Shown piece by piece: positions 16,505 through 25,371 of a stretch of DNA of 64,000 bases. The DNA lies in the NCBI GenBank assembly GCA_041447175.1, contig CP166960.1:569365-633364 (forward strand), given 5' to 3'. The DNA comes from Candidatus Bathyarchaeia archaeon. GTDB taxonomy: Archaea; Thermoproteota; Bathyarchaeia; Bathyarchaeales; Bathycorpusculaceae. Made by a program: the position numbers and the translations under genes. Each line of letters starts with the position of its first letter. Within the stretch, counting starts at the first letter, position 1. The notes below the pieces were generated by a model. The model ran no database searches. It had not been told where the DNA came from and saw only the letters and a program-made list of their open reading frames with translations.

Positions 16505-18069
16505 AAACAGACGAACATGTTGTTGCATTCGTAGATATAGGAACCAACTCTGTGCGTCTTTTAGTGGTTAGGATAAACCCCAACTTTTCCTACACCACCA
16601 TATGCCAAGAAAAAGAAGTGGTTCGTCTGGGTGAACAAGAATTCAAAGACCATCTTCTCAAGCCAGACGCAATGGACCGAACCGTGTTGGTATGCCAAAG
16701 ATTTGCTGAGTTGGCTAAAACTTACGGCGCCACCAAAATCATCTCGATGGGTACATCGGCAATTCGTGAAGCACAAAACCAAGCCGAATTTCTCCAACGA
16801 TTATATAGAGAAACGGGGCTTGAAGTTCGCGTCATTTCTGGAATCGAAGAAGCGCGGCTTATCTGCTTAGGCGTTTCCGACGGCGCTGACTTAGGAGACG
16901 AGCGTGCCATCTTCATCGACTTGGGTGGGGGCAGTACGGAAATCTCTATTGGAAACCAGCAAGGTTGCTTTTACGCTCACAGCTTGCGGCTGGGGGCGAT
17001 TCGTCTGACCACGCGGTTTATAGGCGAAGGCTGGACGGGACACATTCCCACGAGCGTTTACAAACAGATGAAAAAGTACGTCAGCAGCCAAATTGGCATC
17101 GTTAAATCCGAAATCAAGGAGTGCGGCGCAAGGAAAGCGTGGGGTTCCTCAGGTACCGTCATAAATTTGGCGGAAATCACGAATCGCCTGTTTAAAAAGA
17201 ACGGTGACCGAAGCAGCATGGTTTTAACGCGTAAGAGCCTCAAAAAGCTGGAGCCGATCCTTTGCTCCTCGACGCTTGAGGAACGTCGAAAAATTCCCGG
17301 CATCAACCCTCCCCGCGCCGACATAATTGTTGCAGGAGCCGCCATAATTGAATCCATAATGGATGAGTTTGGTTTAGAAGAACTGAACGTAAGCCGAAAA
17401 GAACTCCGAGATGGCATGTTGGTTGATTACCTTTCCAATTTTGCTGGTTTTCGAGAGCTTAAGAGAACTCCTTTGCGGAATAGAAGTGTGCTTAATTTGT
17501 GTCGTTCCTGTAATTTTGATGAAAGCCATTCTCAAACCGTAATTTTCTTAGCTCTGCAGCTTTTTGACAGCGCTAAACAGGTTGGGCTGCACAATTTAGG
17601 TGACCAAGAACGGGAACTGCTACGGTATGCTGCGACTTTACATGATGTGGGCGATTTCTTGTCGTTTAATGACCATCATCTTCATTCGCATTACATTATT
17701 AGTAACGCGGGGCTGCTTGGTTTTGAGAAAAATGAAATCACCATAATGGCCACCGTTGCGCGTTTTCACCGCAAAAAGCTGCCTTCAAAAAAAGCCTTAA
17801 AAGCCACCGGTTTGGATGAGCAGTCGAAAAACGTTGTTGCTGTTCTTTCAACGTTTTTGCGTTTTGCCGAAAAGCTTGACCGGAGTCATAGTGGACTGAT
17901 TAGGAACGCTGAGTTCAGTCGTTTGGGGAAAGACCAGGTTTTGCTTACCTTCTATTCTGACTCAGACTGTAGTTTAGAGCAGTGGAGCATTCTTCAAAAT
18001 CGAAAAGCTTTCTTCGATGTGTTTGCTATGCAGCTAACGGTGAAGTGCATCGTTACGCCTGCATCTTAA
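16501..18069 (+). CDS. ppx: Exopolyphosphatase / GppA phosphatase
   Basis: A 522-residue Ppx/GppA family protein with an actin-like fold: FVDIGTNSVRLLVV (phosphate 1), ISMGTSAIREAQN, SGIEEARL, FIDLGGGSTEISI (phosphate 2) and AWGSSGTVINLAEI. The C-terminal half (~330-520) is an HD-type domain with AATLHDVGDFLSFNDHHLHS and FLRFAEKLDRSHSG. Ppx removes terminal phosphate from polyphosphate; related enzymes hydrolyse pppGpp. Start chosen at ATG 16501, which overlaps the previous TGA as ATGA; a start 12 bases earlier is also open. It is the third gene of the ppk1 operon. Confidence 0.93.
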   Translation: MKTDEHVVAFVDIGTNSVRLLVVRINPNFSYTTICQEKEVVRLGEQEFKDHLLKPDAMDRTVLVCQRFAELAKTYGATKIISMGTSAIREAQNQAEFLQRLYRETGLEVRVISGIEEARLICLGVSDGADLGDERAIFIDLGGGSTEISIGNQQGCFYAHSLRLGAIRLTTRFIGEGWTGHIPTSVYKQMKKYVSSQIGIVKSEIKECGARKAWGSSGTVINLAEITNRLFKKNGDRSSMVLTRKSLKKLEPILCSSTLEERRKIPGINPPRADIIVAGAAIIESIMDEFGLEELNVSRKELRDGMLVDYLSNFAGFRELKRTPLRNRSVLNLCRSCNFDESHSQTVIFLALQLFDSAKQVGLHNLGDQERELLRYAATLHDVGDFLSFNDHHLHSHYIISNAGLLGFEKNEITIMATVARFHRKKLPSKKALKATGLDEQSKNVVAVLSTFLRFAEKLDRSHSGLIRNAEFSRLGKDQVLLTFYSDSDCSLEQWSILQNRKAFFDVFAMQLTVKCIVTPAS

Positions 18070-18095
18070 TTGAAGCGTAGTAACACTTTTTGTGG

Positions 18096-18194
18096 TTATA
18101 TGTGGCTAAAATATACGATTTCTTCTTTGTTTCCGCTGTTATCCTTCAAAGAGCCCTCTTTAAGCTCTATCGTTATGGCTTCCTTTAGTTCCAT
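18096..18194 (-). CDS. Possible 32-residue small protein
   Basis: Minus-strand ATG 18194 to TAA 18096. The predicted peptide starts MELKEAITIELKEGS and ends VYFSHI. It is preceded by a GGTGAT ribosome-binding-like element and, about 50 bases upstream on the minus strand, by TATATATT near 18245-18253, so a promoter and start signal exist. No family is recognised. It lies convergent to ppx and upstream of nothing else on that strand. Confidence 0.3.
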   Translation of the reverse strand: MELKEAITIELKEGSLKDNSGNKEEIVYFSHI

Positions 18195-18320
18195 CCTTAT
18201 CACCTGTAGTGAGACACGTGAATCTATTAATTTACGATTCCCCAATAATATATAGAGTCAAACTTAGAGTATTGAGCTAAAAAAGTGCTCCAATTTCCTA
18301 AATTAGGCGTTTTCTTGTTG

Positions 18321-19226
18321 TTATTCTTCTTTAAGCTCTGTTTCCGCCTTTTCTAAGGCTTCCTGCTGGTCTTTGCTGAGTTTCGGGTATTCTAAGCCTA
18401 ACTTCTTCATCTGTGCCACCATAATCCCTGAAATAGATGCATGTGTAACCCATTTCTTGTCGGCTGGAATAACATACCACGGCGCCCATTCAGTGCTGGT
18501 TGCGTTAAGCATGTCTTCATACACTTCCATGTACTCTTTCCACTTTGACCTCTCAGAAAGATCTGTCAACGAAAATTTCCAATGCTTATCTGCGTCTTCA
18601 AGCCGTTCAAGCAGCCGTTTTTTCTGCTCCTCCTTGGATACATTCAAGAAAAACTTCAATACTACTGTGCCACTTCGGACCAAATGCTGCTCAAAAGAGT
18701 TTATGTCTTCGTACCTTAAGCTCCAAAAGTCTTTCTTGATGGCTTCAGGCGGCAGTTTTTGTTTTGCGAGAATTTCTGGGTGCACCCGGACAACGAGCAC
18801 ATCCTCATAGTATGAACGGTTAAAGATACCGATGCGTCCTCTTTCAGGAAGCGCCTTTGAATGCCGCCACAAAAAATCGTGGTCTAACTCTTCTGCTGAA
18901 GGCGTTTTAAAACTGGTGACTTGGCATCCCTGTGGGTTAACTCCCGACATAACGTGCCTAATTAAACTGTCTTTGCCGGCTGCATCCATTCCCTGCAGAA
19001 TAATCAGCATCGAATAGGTGTCGCTTGCCCAGAATAACTCCTGCATGTCAACAAGTTTCTTTCTGTTTTCCTGCAGAATCAAAAGCGCTTTCTCTTTTAC
19101 TGCTTTTTTTCCTTTTTTGTTTTCTTCTTTTTGTGCCCACTTAGGAATCCAGCATGGGTCATAATTTTTTAATTCAATTTTTTTGTTAGGCGGCACTTTG
19201 AAGTCGTCTGTTTCCCCCATTTGCAA
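18321..19226 (-). CDS. ppk2: Polyphosphate kinase 2
   Basis: A 301-residue PPK2 of the single-domain type, which uses polyphosphate to phosphorylate nucleotides. Walker A is seen as QGMDAAGKDS (about 78-87), the lid/Walker B region as GRIGIFNRSYYEDVLVVRVHP, and the C-terminal signature as HWKFSLTDLSERSKWKEY. PPK2 is unrelated to PPK1, so this genome has both routes. TTG at 19226 is preceded at 9 bases by GAGGT; ATG 19220 is the alternative. It lies 116 bases downstream of the AbrB-PhoU gene on the same strand. Confidence 0.95.
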   Translation of the reverse strand: MQMGETDDFKVPPNKKIELKNYDPCWIPKWAQKEENKKGKKAVKEKALLILQENRKKLVDMQELFWASDTYSMLIILQGMDAAGKDSLIRHVMSGVNPQGCQVTSFKTPSAEELDHDFLWRHSKALPERGRIGIFNRSYYEDVLVVRVHPEILAKQKLPPEAIKKDFWSLRYEDINSFEQHLVRSGTVVLKFFLNVSKEEQKKRLLERLEDADKHWKFSLTDLSERSKWKEYMEVYEDMLNATSTEWAPWYVIPADKKWVTHASISGIMVAQMKKLGLEYPKLSKDQQEALEKAETELKEE

Positions 19227-19294
19227 AATGTAGCAACCTCATCAGGTAAATTGTGTGCTGCCTAATAACCCCTCTCACTTCCTTCTCACTTAAG

Positions 19295-19309
19295 GTGTCC
19301 TAAAGACAC
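19295..19309 (-). terminator. Short hairpin between the AbrB-PhoU gene and ppk2
   Basis: GTGTC-CTAAA-GACAC forms a 5-bp stem in the 116-base gap between two genes read on the minus strand. It may mark a processing or attenuation point. The stem is short and no T-tract follows directly on the minus strand. Confidence 0.2.
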
Positions 19310-19342
19310 GTTTTGGGAGAGATTTGAGTTTGCTGGTTATGG

Positions 19343-20425
19343 TTATCCTATGACGGATTCCACGTTCATGTTTAACACAACTTCAGAGATGTCGCTTGCG
19401 TATTCAGCTGTTCTTCGCACGCTTTCGATGGCAAGGCGTAGGTTAGCAACTTCTTCAATGTTGGCGCCCTTAGACAAAAGTATAACTTCTCTTTCCAGCT
19501 TGTATACCTGCGTGATTTTTTCAATTATGCTTTCAGCCAAATTGTAATCGCGTTTAAACAGTGCCTCAACCGAGCTTTCAAACATTGAAATCGCTAAATT
19601 GCTTAATTCTTCGATTTTCTCAAGGGGTTCTTCACTTACAGGTGTTTTGAGCAAAATCACTTTTTCGGCGATTTTTGTGGCGTGGTCGGCGCTTCTCTCG
19701 ACGGCTTTGGCGATTAGTCTGTAGCCGATGCATGTTCTTGGGTTGTCTAAACCGATTTCTCTTACCATCCGTGAGTTGAGCACTGCCATCTTCAGTAGCC
19801 GCACGATGTAGAGCCCAAACCGGTTCACTTCGCGGTCGGTTTCTATGACGCTTTTTGCCATTGAGTAATCCAGTTTTCGAAGTGCGTTCATGGCTTCCCT
19901 GTGCATGGAGGCTGCGATAATGGCCATTCTGCTTAGGGCGCTTTGTACTGTGAGTTCAGGGTAATTTAGCAGAACTTGGAGGGTTAGCTCGTTTGGTGTA
20001 TCGATCACAATTTCTGTGCCGACTAAGTAGTTTCGGGCAAAATCTTTAAGATGATTTCGTGTTTTTGACGATAATGGATGTTTGTTTTGGGATTTTATGT
20101 GGAGGATGTTGTAGCCTATTAAGTATGCGGAGATGGCTTTTCGCATTACTGCGTAGGGATTATCGTTTGGTGTGACTTTGATGAATGCGTCGTCTTTTTT
20201 TTCGGTTTTTTCCATCTTTGGCGGTAGTACGGATAGTGAGCCGTCTTCTTCTTCGCGGATCATCATTGCGCTTCCTTTTTTGAGTTGGTTTTTTGTGACC
20301 CAATCTTTTGGCAGTGAAAGTATGTATGTTGATCCGCCTGTAATTTGGAGTTTTCTTTGTTCTTCGTTTTCGGTTTTTGTTATGTTAGTCAATTTCGGCA
20401 CCGTTTTCTGTTTTTCTATATTCAC
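19343..20425 (-). CDS. AbrB-PhoU fusion, archaeal phosphate regulator
   Basis: A 360-residue protein. Residues ~25-70 form an AbrB/SpoVT-like swapped-hairpin DNA-binding domain (LQITGGSTYILSLPKDWV, LKKGSAMMIREEEDGSL). Two PhoU helical repeats follow (RMAIIAASMHREAMNAL; AKAVERSADHATKIAEKV; SVRRTAEYASDISEVV). In archaea this architecture is thought to replace PhoB-type control by binding DNA directly. It is divergent from pstSCAB-phoU across about 98 bases that contain nested palindromes (20444-20467), a natural target for self- and pst regulation. Confidence 0.9.
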   Translation of the reverse strand: MNIEKQKTVPKLTNITKTENEEQRKLQITGGSTYILSLPKDWVTKNQLKKGSAMMIREEEDGSLSVLPPKMEKTEKKDDAFIKVTPNDNPYAVMRKAISAYLIGYNILHIKSQNKHPLSSKTRNHLKDFARNYLVGTEIVIDTPNELTLQVLLNYPELTVQSALSRMAIIAASMHREAMNALRKLDYSMAKSVIETDREVNRFGLYIVRLLKMAVLNSRMVREIGLDNPRTCIGYRLIAKAVERSADHATKIAEKVILLKTPVSEEPLEKIEELSNLAISMFESSVEALFKRDYNLAESIIEKITQVYKLEREVILLSKGANIEEVANLRLAIESVRRTAEYASDISEVVLNMNVESVIG

Positions 20426-20443
20426 TAGCTATATACAAATTAT

Positions 20444-20467
20444 GTCTATATAGACTATAAAGTCTAT
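20444..20467. promoter_or_regulatory. Nested palindromes in the shared AbrB-PhoU / pstS promoter
   Basis: GTCTATATAGAC (20444-20455) is a perfect 12-base palindrome. It is followed by a third half-site GTCTAT (20462-20467), which with ATAGACT (20450-20456) makes a second inverted repeat spaced by four bases. The elements overlap TATA-like sequence between two divergent genes. The symmetry is seen directly; binding by the AbrB-PhoU protein is inference. A single GTCTAT also lies upstream of the DUF47-PiT operon (2618-2623). Confidence 0.55.
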
Positions 20468-20523
20468 GTGGGGCACTCATATAACAAGGAGCCTGATATG
20501 TAGATTTTTCAGAGGAAACAAAA

Positions 20524-22731
20524 ATGAAAACAATGTACCTTGTAGCAGCAATCGTTGCAATTGTAATCATCATAGGCGGCGTTGTCGCTTACACCTACAC
20601 ATCAAGCCCTGCTGCTTCCCCCAGCCCCTCAGCAACTCCAACAGAAACACCAACAAATAATCCCTCCCCCACGTCACCCTCATCAGGAGCCATGCTAACT
20701 GGTTCAGGCGCAACTTTCCCTCAGCCGTTCCTTAACGCTACTATCGTCCAATACACCTCAATGAACCCCAACGTTCAAATTAACTATCAAGGTGGCGGTA
20801 GTGGTAAAGGTGTGACTGACTTTACTGGTAAACTTGTTGATTTTGCCTGTACTGATGCGCCCTTGTCTGCTTCTGAAAGAGAAGCCGCACCAAATGCACT
20901 CCACATTCCCGAGACCATTGGCGCAATCACAATTGCCTATAACCTTCCTGGAATTACTTCTGGTCTAAAACTTGACGGAACAACTCTTGCAAATATTTAC
21001 TTGGGCACTATCACCAACTGGAATGACCCTGCCATTGTTGCTCTCAATCCTGATTTAACTCTCCCCAACCATGTTATTTCTACCGTTCACCGTTCTGACA
21101 GTTCTGGCACTACAAACTGGTTCACCAAGTATCTGGCGTTGGTTAGTCCGACTTGGGAGGAAACTGTTGGCAGTGGCAAATCCGTTCAATGGCCCGGAAC
21201 AAATACTCTAGGCGCTAGCGGAAACTCCAATGTTGCAGCAACCGTTACGCAAACTGAGTACTCAATTGGTTACATTGAGTTGGCTTACGCTCTTGAAAAC
21301 GATGTTCCAGTCGTTGCACTCAAAAATCCTGCAGGCAACTTCATTTCACCTTCACTTGAAACTACAACCGCAGCCGCAGAATCTCTACCATCAAGCGGTT
21401 TGCCCTCTGGAAGCGAGAGTTGGGAAAACGTAATCATTCTTAACGCTCCTGGAGCGCAGGCATACCCGATTGTTACCCCAACATACATGCTGGTTTACCA
21501 AGAACTCAACGTTATACCCAGCATGACTCTACAAAAAGCAACAGTCGTTATGGAGTACATCTGGTACGTAGTCCATGATGGTCAATCACTTGCACCCGCC
21601 CTTGAATACGCGTCACTCCCCTCAAACATTGTGCAAATTGACGAAATGAGCATCTACTCCGTCACATACAACGGTCAACACTTGATTTCTGCCCCAGCCG
21701 CAGCAGCAACACCCGGTCCAGCACAACTAACTGGTTCAGGCGCAACCTTCCCACAACCATTCCTTAACGCCACCATAGTCGAATACACCACAAACATCCG
21801 CCCCAACCTCCAAATTAACTATCAAGGCGGAGGCAGCGGCAAAGGTGTAACTGACTTCACGGGCAAACTAGTTAGTTTCGCATGCACCGATGCGCCCTTG
21901 TCTGCTTCTGAAAGAGAAGCCGCACCAAATGCACTCCACATTCCCGAGACCATTGGCGCAATCACCGTAGCCTATAACCTTCCTGGAATTACTTCTGGTC
22001 TAAAACTTGACGGTGAAACCATAGCTAACATTTACTTGGGCACTATTACCAACTGGAATGACCCTGCAATAACCGCTTTGAACCCTGACCTCACTCTCCC
22101 CGACCACGCCATCTCCACTGTTCACCGCTCCGATAGTTCTGGCACTACAAACTGGTTTACAAAATACCTTGCTATAGTCAGCCCGACTTGGGAGGAAACT
22201 GTTGGCAGTGGCAAATCTGTTCAATGGCCCGGAACAAATACTCTAGGCGCTTCGGGTAACTCTAACGTCGCTGCAACAGTCACACAAACCGAGTACTCAA
22301 TTGGTTACATTGAGTTGGCTTACGCTCTTGAAAACGATGTTCCAGTCGTCGCCATCAAGAACCCCGCAGGTAACTTCATATCCCCAACCCTCGAGTCAAC
22401 CACCGCCGCAGCTGAATCTTTGCCCTCAAGCGGTTTGCCTTCAGGCAGTGAAAGCTGGGAAAACGTAGTCATCCTCAACGCCCCAGGCGAGCAAGCCTAC
22501 CCAATAGTAACGCCAACCTACATGCTGCTGTACAAAGACCTCGGTGTCATCTCTGGCATGGACATGAACAAAGCAACACAACTGGTACAATACATCTGGT
22601 TTGTGGTCCACGACGGTCAATCTCTTGCCCCACCTTTAGAGTATGCAGCACTGCCCTCGAACATCGTGCAAATCAACGAAGCTTCGCTGAACTCAATAAC
22701 TTTCAACGGGCAATCAATTCCAACCCACTGA
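20524..22731 (+). CDS. pstS: Phosphate-binding protein PstS with two tandem PstS domains
   Basis: A 735-residue surface protein. An N-terminal membrane anchor (VAAIVAIVIIIGGVVAY) and a Ser/Thr/Pro-rich linker are followed by two complete PstS domains (~58-390 and ~400-735). Each begins LTGSGATFPQPFLNATIV and has NYQGGGSGKGVTDFTGK, FACTDAPLSASE, AYNLPGITSGLKLDG, VHRSDSSGTTNWFTKYL and SIGYIELAYALENDVPVV. PstS normally has one such domain of 300-350 residues. The domains bind phosphate outside the cell and deliver it to PstCA. First gene of the pst operon; a hairpin plus T-tract follows its stop. The fusion could give two binding sites per carrier. Confidence 0.93.
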   Translation: MKTMYLVAAIVAIVIIIGGVVAYTYTSSPAASPSPSATPTETPTNNPSPTSPSSGAMLTGSGATFPQPFLNATIVQYTSMNPNVQINYQGGGSGKGVTDFTGKLVDFACTDAPLSASEREAAPNALHIPETIGAITIAYNLPGITSGLKLDGTTLANIYLGTITNWNDPAIVALNPDLTLPNHVISTVHRSDSSGTTNWFTKYLALVSPTWEETVGSGKSVQWPGTNTLGASGNSNVAATVTQTEYSIGYIELAYALENDVPVVALKNPAGNFISPSLETTTAAAESLPSSGLPSGSESWENVIILNAPGAQAYPIVTPTYMLVYQELNVIPSMTLQKATVVMEYIWYVVHDGQSLAPALEYASLPSNIVQIDEMSIYSVTYNGQHLISAPAAAATPGPAQLTGSGATFPQPFLNATIVEYTTNIRPNLQINYQGGGSGKGVTDFTGKLVSFACTDAPLSASEREAAPNALHIPETIGAITVAYNLPGITSGLKLDGETIANIYLGTITNWNDPAITALNPDLTLPDHAISTVHRSDSSGTTNWFTKYLAIVSPTWEETVGSGKSVQWPGTNTLGASGNSNVAATVTQTEYSIGYIELAYALENDVPVVAIKNPAGNFISPTLESTTAAAESLPSSGLPSGSESWENVVILNAPGEQAYPIVTPTYMLLYKDLGVISGMDMNKATQLVQYIWFVVHDGQSLAPPLEYAALPSNIVQINEASLNSITFNGQSIPTH
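20695..22731 (+). repeat. Two tandem copies of the pstS domain sequence
   Basis: Copy 1 starts at about 20695 and copy 2 at about 21727, a period of 1032 bases (1035 after a one-codon insertion). Divergence is patchy. Blocks such as 20854-20930 versus 21889-21965 (77 bases) are identical, while adjacent blocks such as the first ~90 bases differ at many synonymous positions. This pattern indicates gene conversion between the copies after duplication. Confidence 0.85.
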
Positions 22732-22732
22732 G

Positions 22733-22772
22733 AGTGCTGTAAAATAGCACTTTCCTACCACAACTTTTTTTT
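22733..22772 (+). terminator. Hairpin and T-tract between pstS and pstC
   Basis: AGTGCT (22733-22738) pairs with AGCACT (22746-22751) across a 7-base loop directly after the pstS stop. A run of eight T follows at about 22765-22772. T-tracts terminate archaeal transcription, so this is likely a partial terminator that leaves pstS mRNA more abundant than pstCAB. GATATACCTTAAAA just downstream could be a TATA box for pstC. Confidence 0.5.
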
Positions 22773-22804
22773 GTTGATATACCTTAAAATGCGAGCAGAT
22801 CTGC

Positions 22805-23746
22805 ATGACTAAGAAACTGACGGGCGACAACATATTCAAGGTCTTAGCTGCAGTTATTGCGGCTTCCGCCGCCGTGATTTTGCTTCTAAACGCTTATATT
22901 CTCATCACAGGCTCCACAACTGTCCTAAGCGTATTCAAATTAGATTTTGTAACGGGCATGAATTGGAATCCCGTCGTAGGTCGAGAATCATTTGGAGTGC
23001 TCCCCTACATATTGGGCACACTCATCACCTCTAGCATTGCACTCTTAATCGGCGTTCCCCTCAGTTTGGGCATCGCCATTTTCCTTGTTGAGATGGCTCC
23101 TAAAGCCGTCAAAGTCGCCATATCCTATCTGGTGGAGTTACTAGCCGCGGTGCCCAGCGTAATTTTCGGGCTCTGGGGCTTGTTTGTTCTCCGCTTCTGG
23201 GTTTTAGAATACATCGAAAAACCCCTAAACACCTACCTAGGGTGGATTCCAATCTTCAGCGGAACACCCTTCGGCCTTGACTTTCTGACAGCAGGCATTA
23301 TTTTGGCAATCATGATTATCCCAACTGTGGCTTCAGTCTCCAAAGAAGTCATAAGTGCCGTGCCCGACTCGATCCGAGAGGGCGCTTATGGCATTGGAGC
23401 GACCAAATGGGAAGTCATCCGCCACTGGGTCCTCAGCTATGGGCGTTCAGGCATTTTCGGTGCAGTCATACTGGGTTTAGGACGTGCTGTCGGCGAAACC
23501 ATGGCCGTCACTATGGTCATTGGTAACGCAACTGGGCCAACTGCCATGCCTCGCACTCTTTTCCAGCCCGGTCAAACCTTGCCCTCTCTTATTGCTAACG
23601 GCTTCTTGGAGGCACCAACACCGCTGGAGAAATCCGCCTATGTCGGGGCAGGGTTAGTTCTGCTTGCGATAAGTCTCATCATTAATATTGTGGCGCATGT
23701 GATGGTGACGCGTGTTCTGAAAGTTAAAGGAGGCGCCGTCGAGTAA
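22805..23746 (+). CDS. pstC: Phosphate ABC transporter permease PstC
   Basis: A 313-residue inner-membrane permease with multiple hydrophobic segments. The ABC-coupling EAA loop is REGAYGIGATKWEVIRHWVL, followed by GRAVGETMAVTMVIGNA, typical of PstC. It forms the channel with PstA. Its stop overlaps the pstA ATG by one base. Confidence 0.96.
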   Translation: MTKKLTGDNIFKVLAAVIAASAAVILLLNAYILITGSTTVLSVFKLDFVTGMNWNPVVGRESFGVLPYILGTLITSSIALLIGVPLSLGIAIFLVEMAPKAVKVAISYLVELLAAVPSVIFGLWGLFVLRFWVLEYIEKPLNTYLGWIPIFSGTPFGLDFLTAGIILAIMIIPTVASVSKEVISAVPDSIREGAYGIGATKWEVIRHWVLSYGRSGIFGAVILGLGRAVGETMAVTMVIGNATGPTAMPRTLFQPGQTLPSLIANGFLEAPTPLEKSAYVGAGLVLLAISLIINIVAHVMVTRVLKVKGGAVE

Positions 23747-24588
23747 TGCTCAGGAATAAGTGGCACAGTTACAAGTTTAGGCGCTTTAAGAACCGGTTCT
23801 TCTACGTGTTGTGCCTAATATGTGCCGTTATAGCTGTTGTGCCCCTAGCCAGCATACTCTTTGAAGTCGTCGTTCGAGGCGCCCCCGTGATAAATCTTGA
23901 ATTCTTAACCTCTAACGGGCTAAAAGGAGGTATCGGACCAGCAATACAAGGAACGGTTATCTTGATTGCGCTGACCAGCGCCATAGGTATCCCTCTTGGC
24001 GTGTTGTCCGGAGTCTACCTCTCAGAATTTGGCAACAACAAATACGCAACTTGGATGCGCTCTATAAACGACATACTAACAGAAGTCCCCTCAATAGTTA
24101 TTGGCATCACCGCCTACACACTAATCGTCATCGGCTTAATTGGCACCTTTTCGCCAGTCGCTGGCGCCGTAGCCCTAACATTCATGCTAGTTCCAATCGT
24201 AGCACGAACCACCGAAGAGTCCCTAAAGCTTGTGCCCAACAGCGTACGAGAAGCTTCTTTAGCCTTAGGCGCACACAGATGGCGCACCATTCTAAGCGTG
24301 GTTGTGCCCACAGCGAAAAGCGGCTTAATCACGGGTGTCCTTCTTGCAGTAGCCCGAATCGCAGGTGAAACAGCCCCAATTCTGCTAACAATTCTGGGCA
24401 ACAGCTACTTCTTCCAAGGCTTAGATGCCCCGATGGACGCGTTACCTTTGAGGATATTTCTTAACTCCAGAATGCCCCAACCTGAATTGCAGGCTCAAGC
24501 TTGGGGAGCTGCTTTGGTGCTGATTTTGATGGTTTTAGCCCTCAACATCGGCGTCAGACTTGCAAGTAGAGGAAAATTACGTAGGTGA
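23746..24588 (+). CDS. pstA: Phosphate ABC transporter permease PstA
   Basis: A 280-residue permease with about six membrane segments. Family motifs are [10 protein letters not shown] near the N-terminus, the EAA loop [21 protein letters not shown] and [13 protein letters not shown]. It pairs with PstC and contacts PstB. The pstB start lies 10 bases after its stop. Confidence 0.96.
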   Translation: MLRNKWHSYKFRRFKNRFFYVLCLICAVIAVVPLASILFEVVVRGAPVINLEFLTSNGLKGGIGPAIQGTVILIALTSAIGIPLGVLSGVYLSEFGNNKYATWMRSINDILTEVPSIVIGITAYTLIVIGLIGTFSPVAGAVALTFMLVPIVARTTEESLKLVPNSVREASLALGAHRWRTILSVVVPTAKSGLITGVLLAVARIAGETAPILLTILGNSYFFQGLDAPMDALPLRIFLNSRMPQPELQAQAWGAALVLILMVLALNIGVRLASRGKLRR

Positions 24589-24598
24589 ACAAGCAAAG

Positions 24599-25363
24599 AT
24601 GAGCACAAATGAGAAAATGAAAACCGTCAGCTTAAATGCGTGGTTCGGAGCAAAACATGCTCTGAAAGAAATAAACGCCTCCTTCAAAACCAACGCAGTA
24701 ACAGCCATAATTGGACCCTCTGGATGCGGAAAATCCACCCTTCTGCGGACCCTCAACAGGATGCATGAGCTGGTTCCCGGCGCCAAAATAACCGGGGATA
24801 TTCTTCTTGACGGCGAAAACATATACGCAGCCGAAACCGACCCCGTCATGATTCGGCGACGCGTTGGCATGGTTTTCCAAAAACCAAACCCTTTCCCAAC
24901 GATGAGCATATATGATAATGTGGCTGCTGGACTGCGTTTGACGGGAACCAAAAAGGGCAAAAACCTTGATCAGGTCGTTGAGAAAAGTCTTAGACAGGCG
25001 TCGTTGTGGGATGAAGTCAAGGATGACCTTAAAAAGCCTGGGACAAGCATTTCTGGAGGGCAACAGCAGCGGCTTTGCATTGCCCGTGCGATTGCGTTGG
25101 CGCCTGAAGTTATCTTGATGGATGAGCCTTGCTCCGCCTTGGATCCCATTGCTACAGCGAAGGTTGAAGAGTTGATTGTTGAGCTTAAACACCAATACAC
25201 TGTGGTTATTGTGACGCACAACATGCAGCAGGCGGCTCGGGTTTCGGATTTCACGATTTTCATGTATCTGGGTCAACTCATCGAGTATGGGGACACAACA
25301 TCAGTGTTTGAGAACCCCCGTAGTGAGTTAACCGAAAAATACATAACAGGAAAGTTTGGATAG
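24599..25363 (+). CDS. pstB: Phosphate ABC transporter ATPase PstB
   Basis: A 254-residue ABC ATPase that powers phosphate import. It has Walker [10 protein letters not shown], the Q-loop [10 protein letters not shown], signature [13 protein letters not shown], Walker [14 protein letters not shown] and switch His in IVTHNMQQA. Start chosen at ATG 24599, which follows GTAGGTGAAC; an in-frame TTG at 24560 would overlap pstA by 29 bases and is less likely. A second, broken copy lies at 1-483. Confidence 0.97.
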   Translation: MSTNEKMKTVSLNAWFGAKHALKEINASFKTNAVTAIIGPSGCGKSTLLRTLNRMHELVPGAKITGDILLDGENIYAAETDPVMIRRRVGMVFQKPNPFPTMSIYDNVAAGLRLTGTKKGKNLDQVVEKSLRQASLWDEVKDDLKKPGTSISGGQQQRLCIARAIALAPEVILMDEPCSALDPIATAKVEELIVELKHQYTVVIVTHNMQQAARVSDFTIFMYLGQLIEYGDTTSVFENPRSELTEKYITGKFG

Positions 25364-25371
25364 GTGAACTT

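Noticed and set aside
18070-18255. 61-residue plus-strand frame after ppx
   Set aside because: Starts at TTG immediately after a stop, low-complexity Ser/Phe composition; the opposite-strand 32-residue ORF fits signals better.
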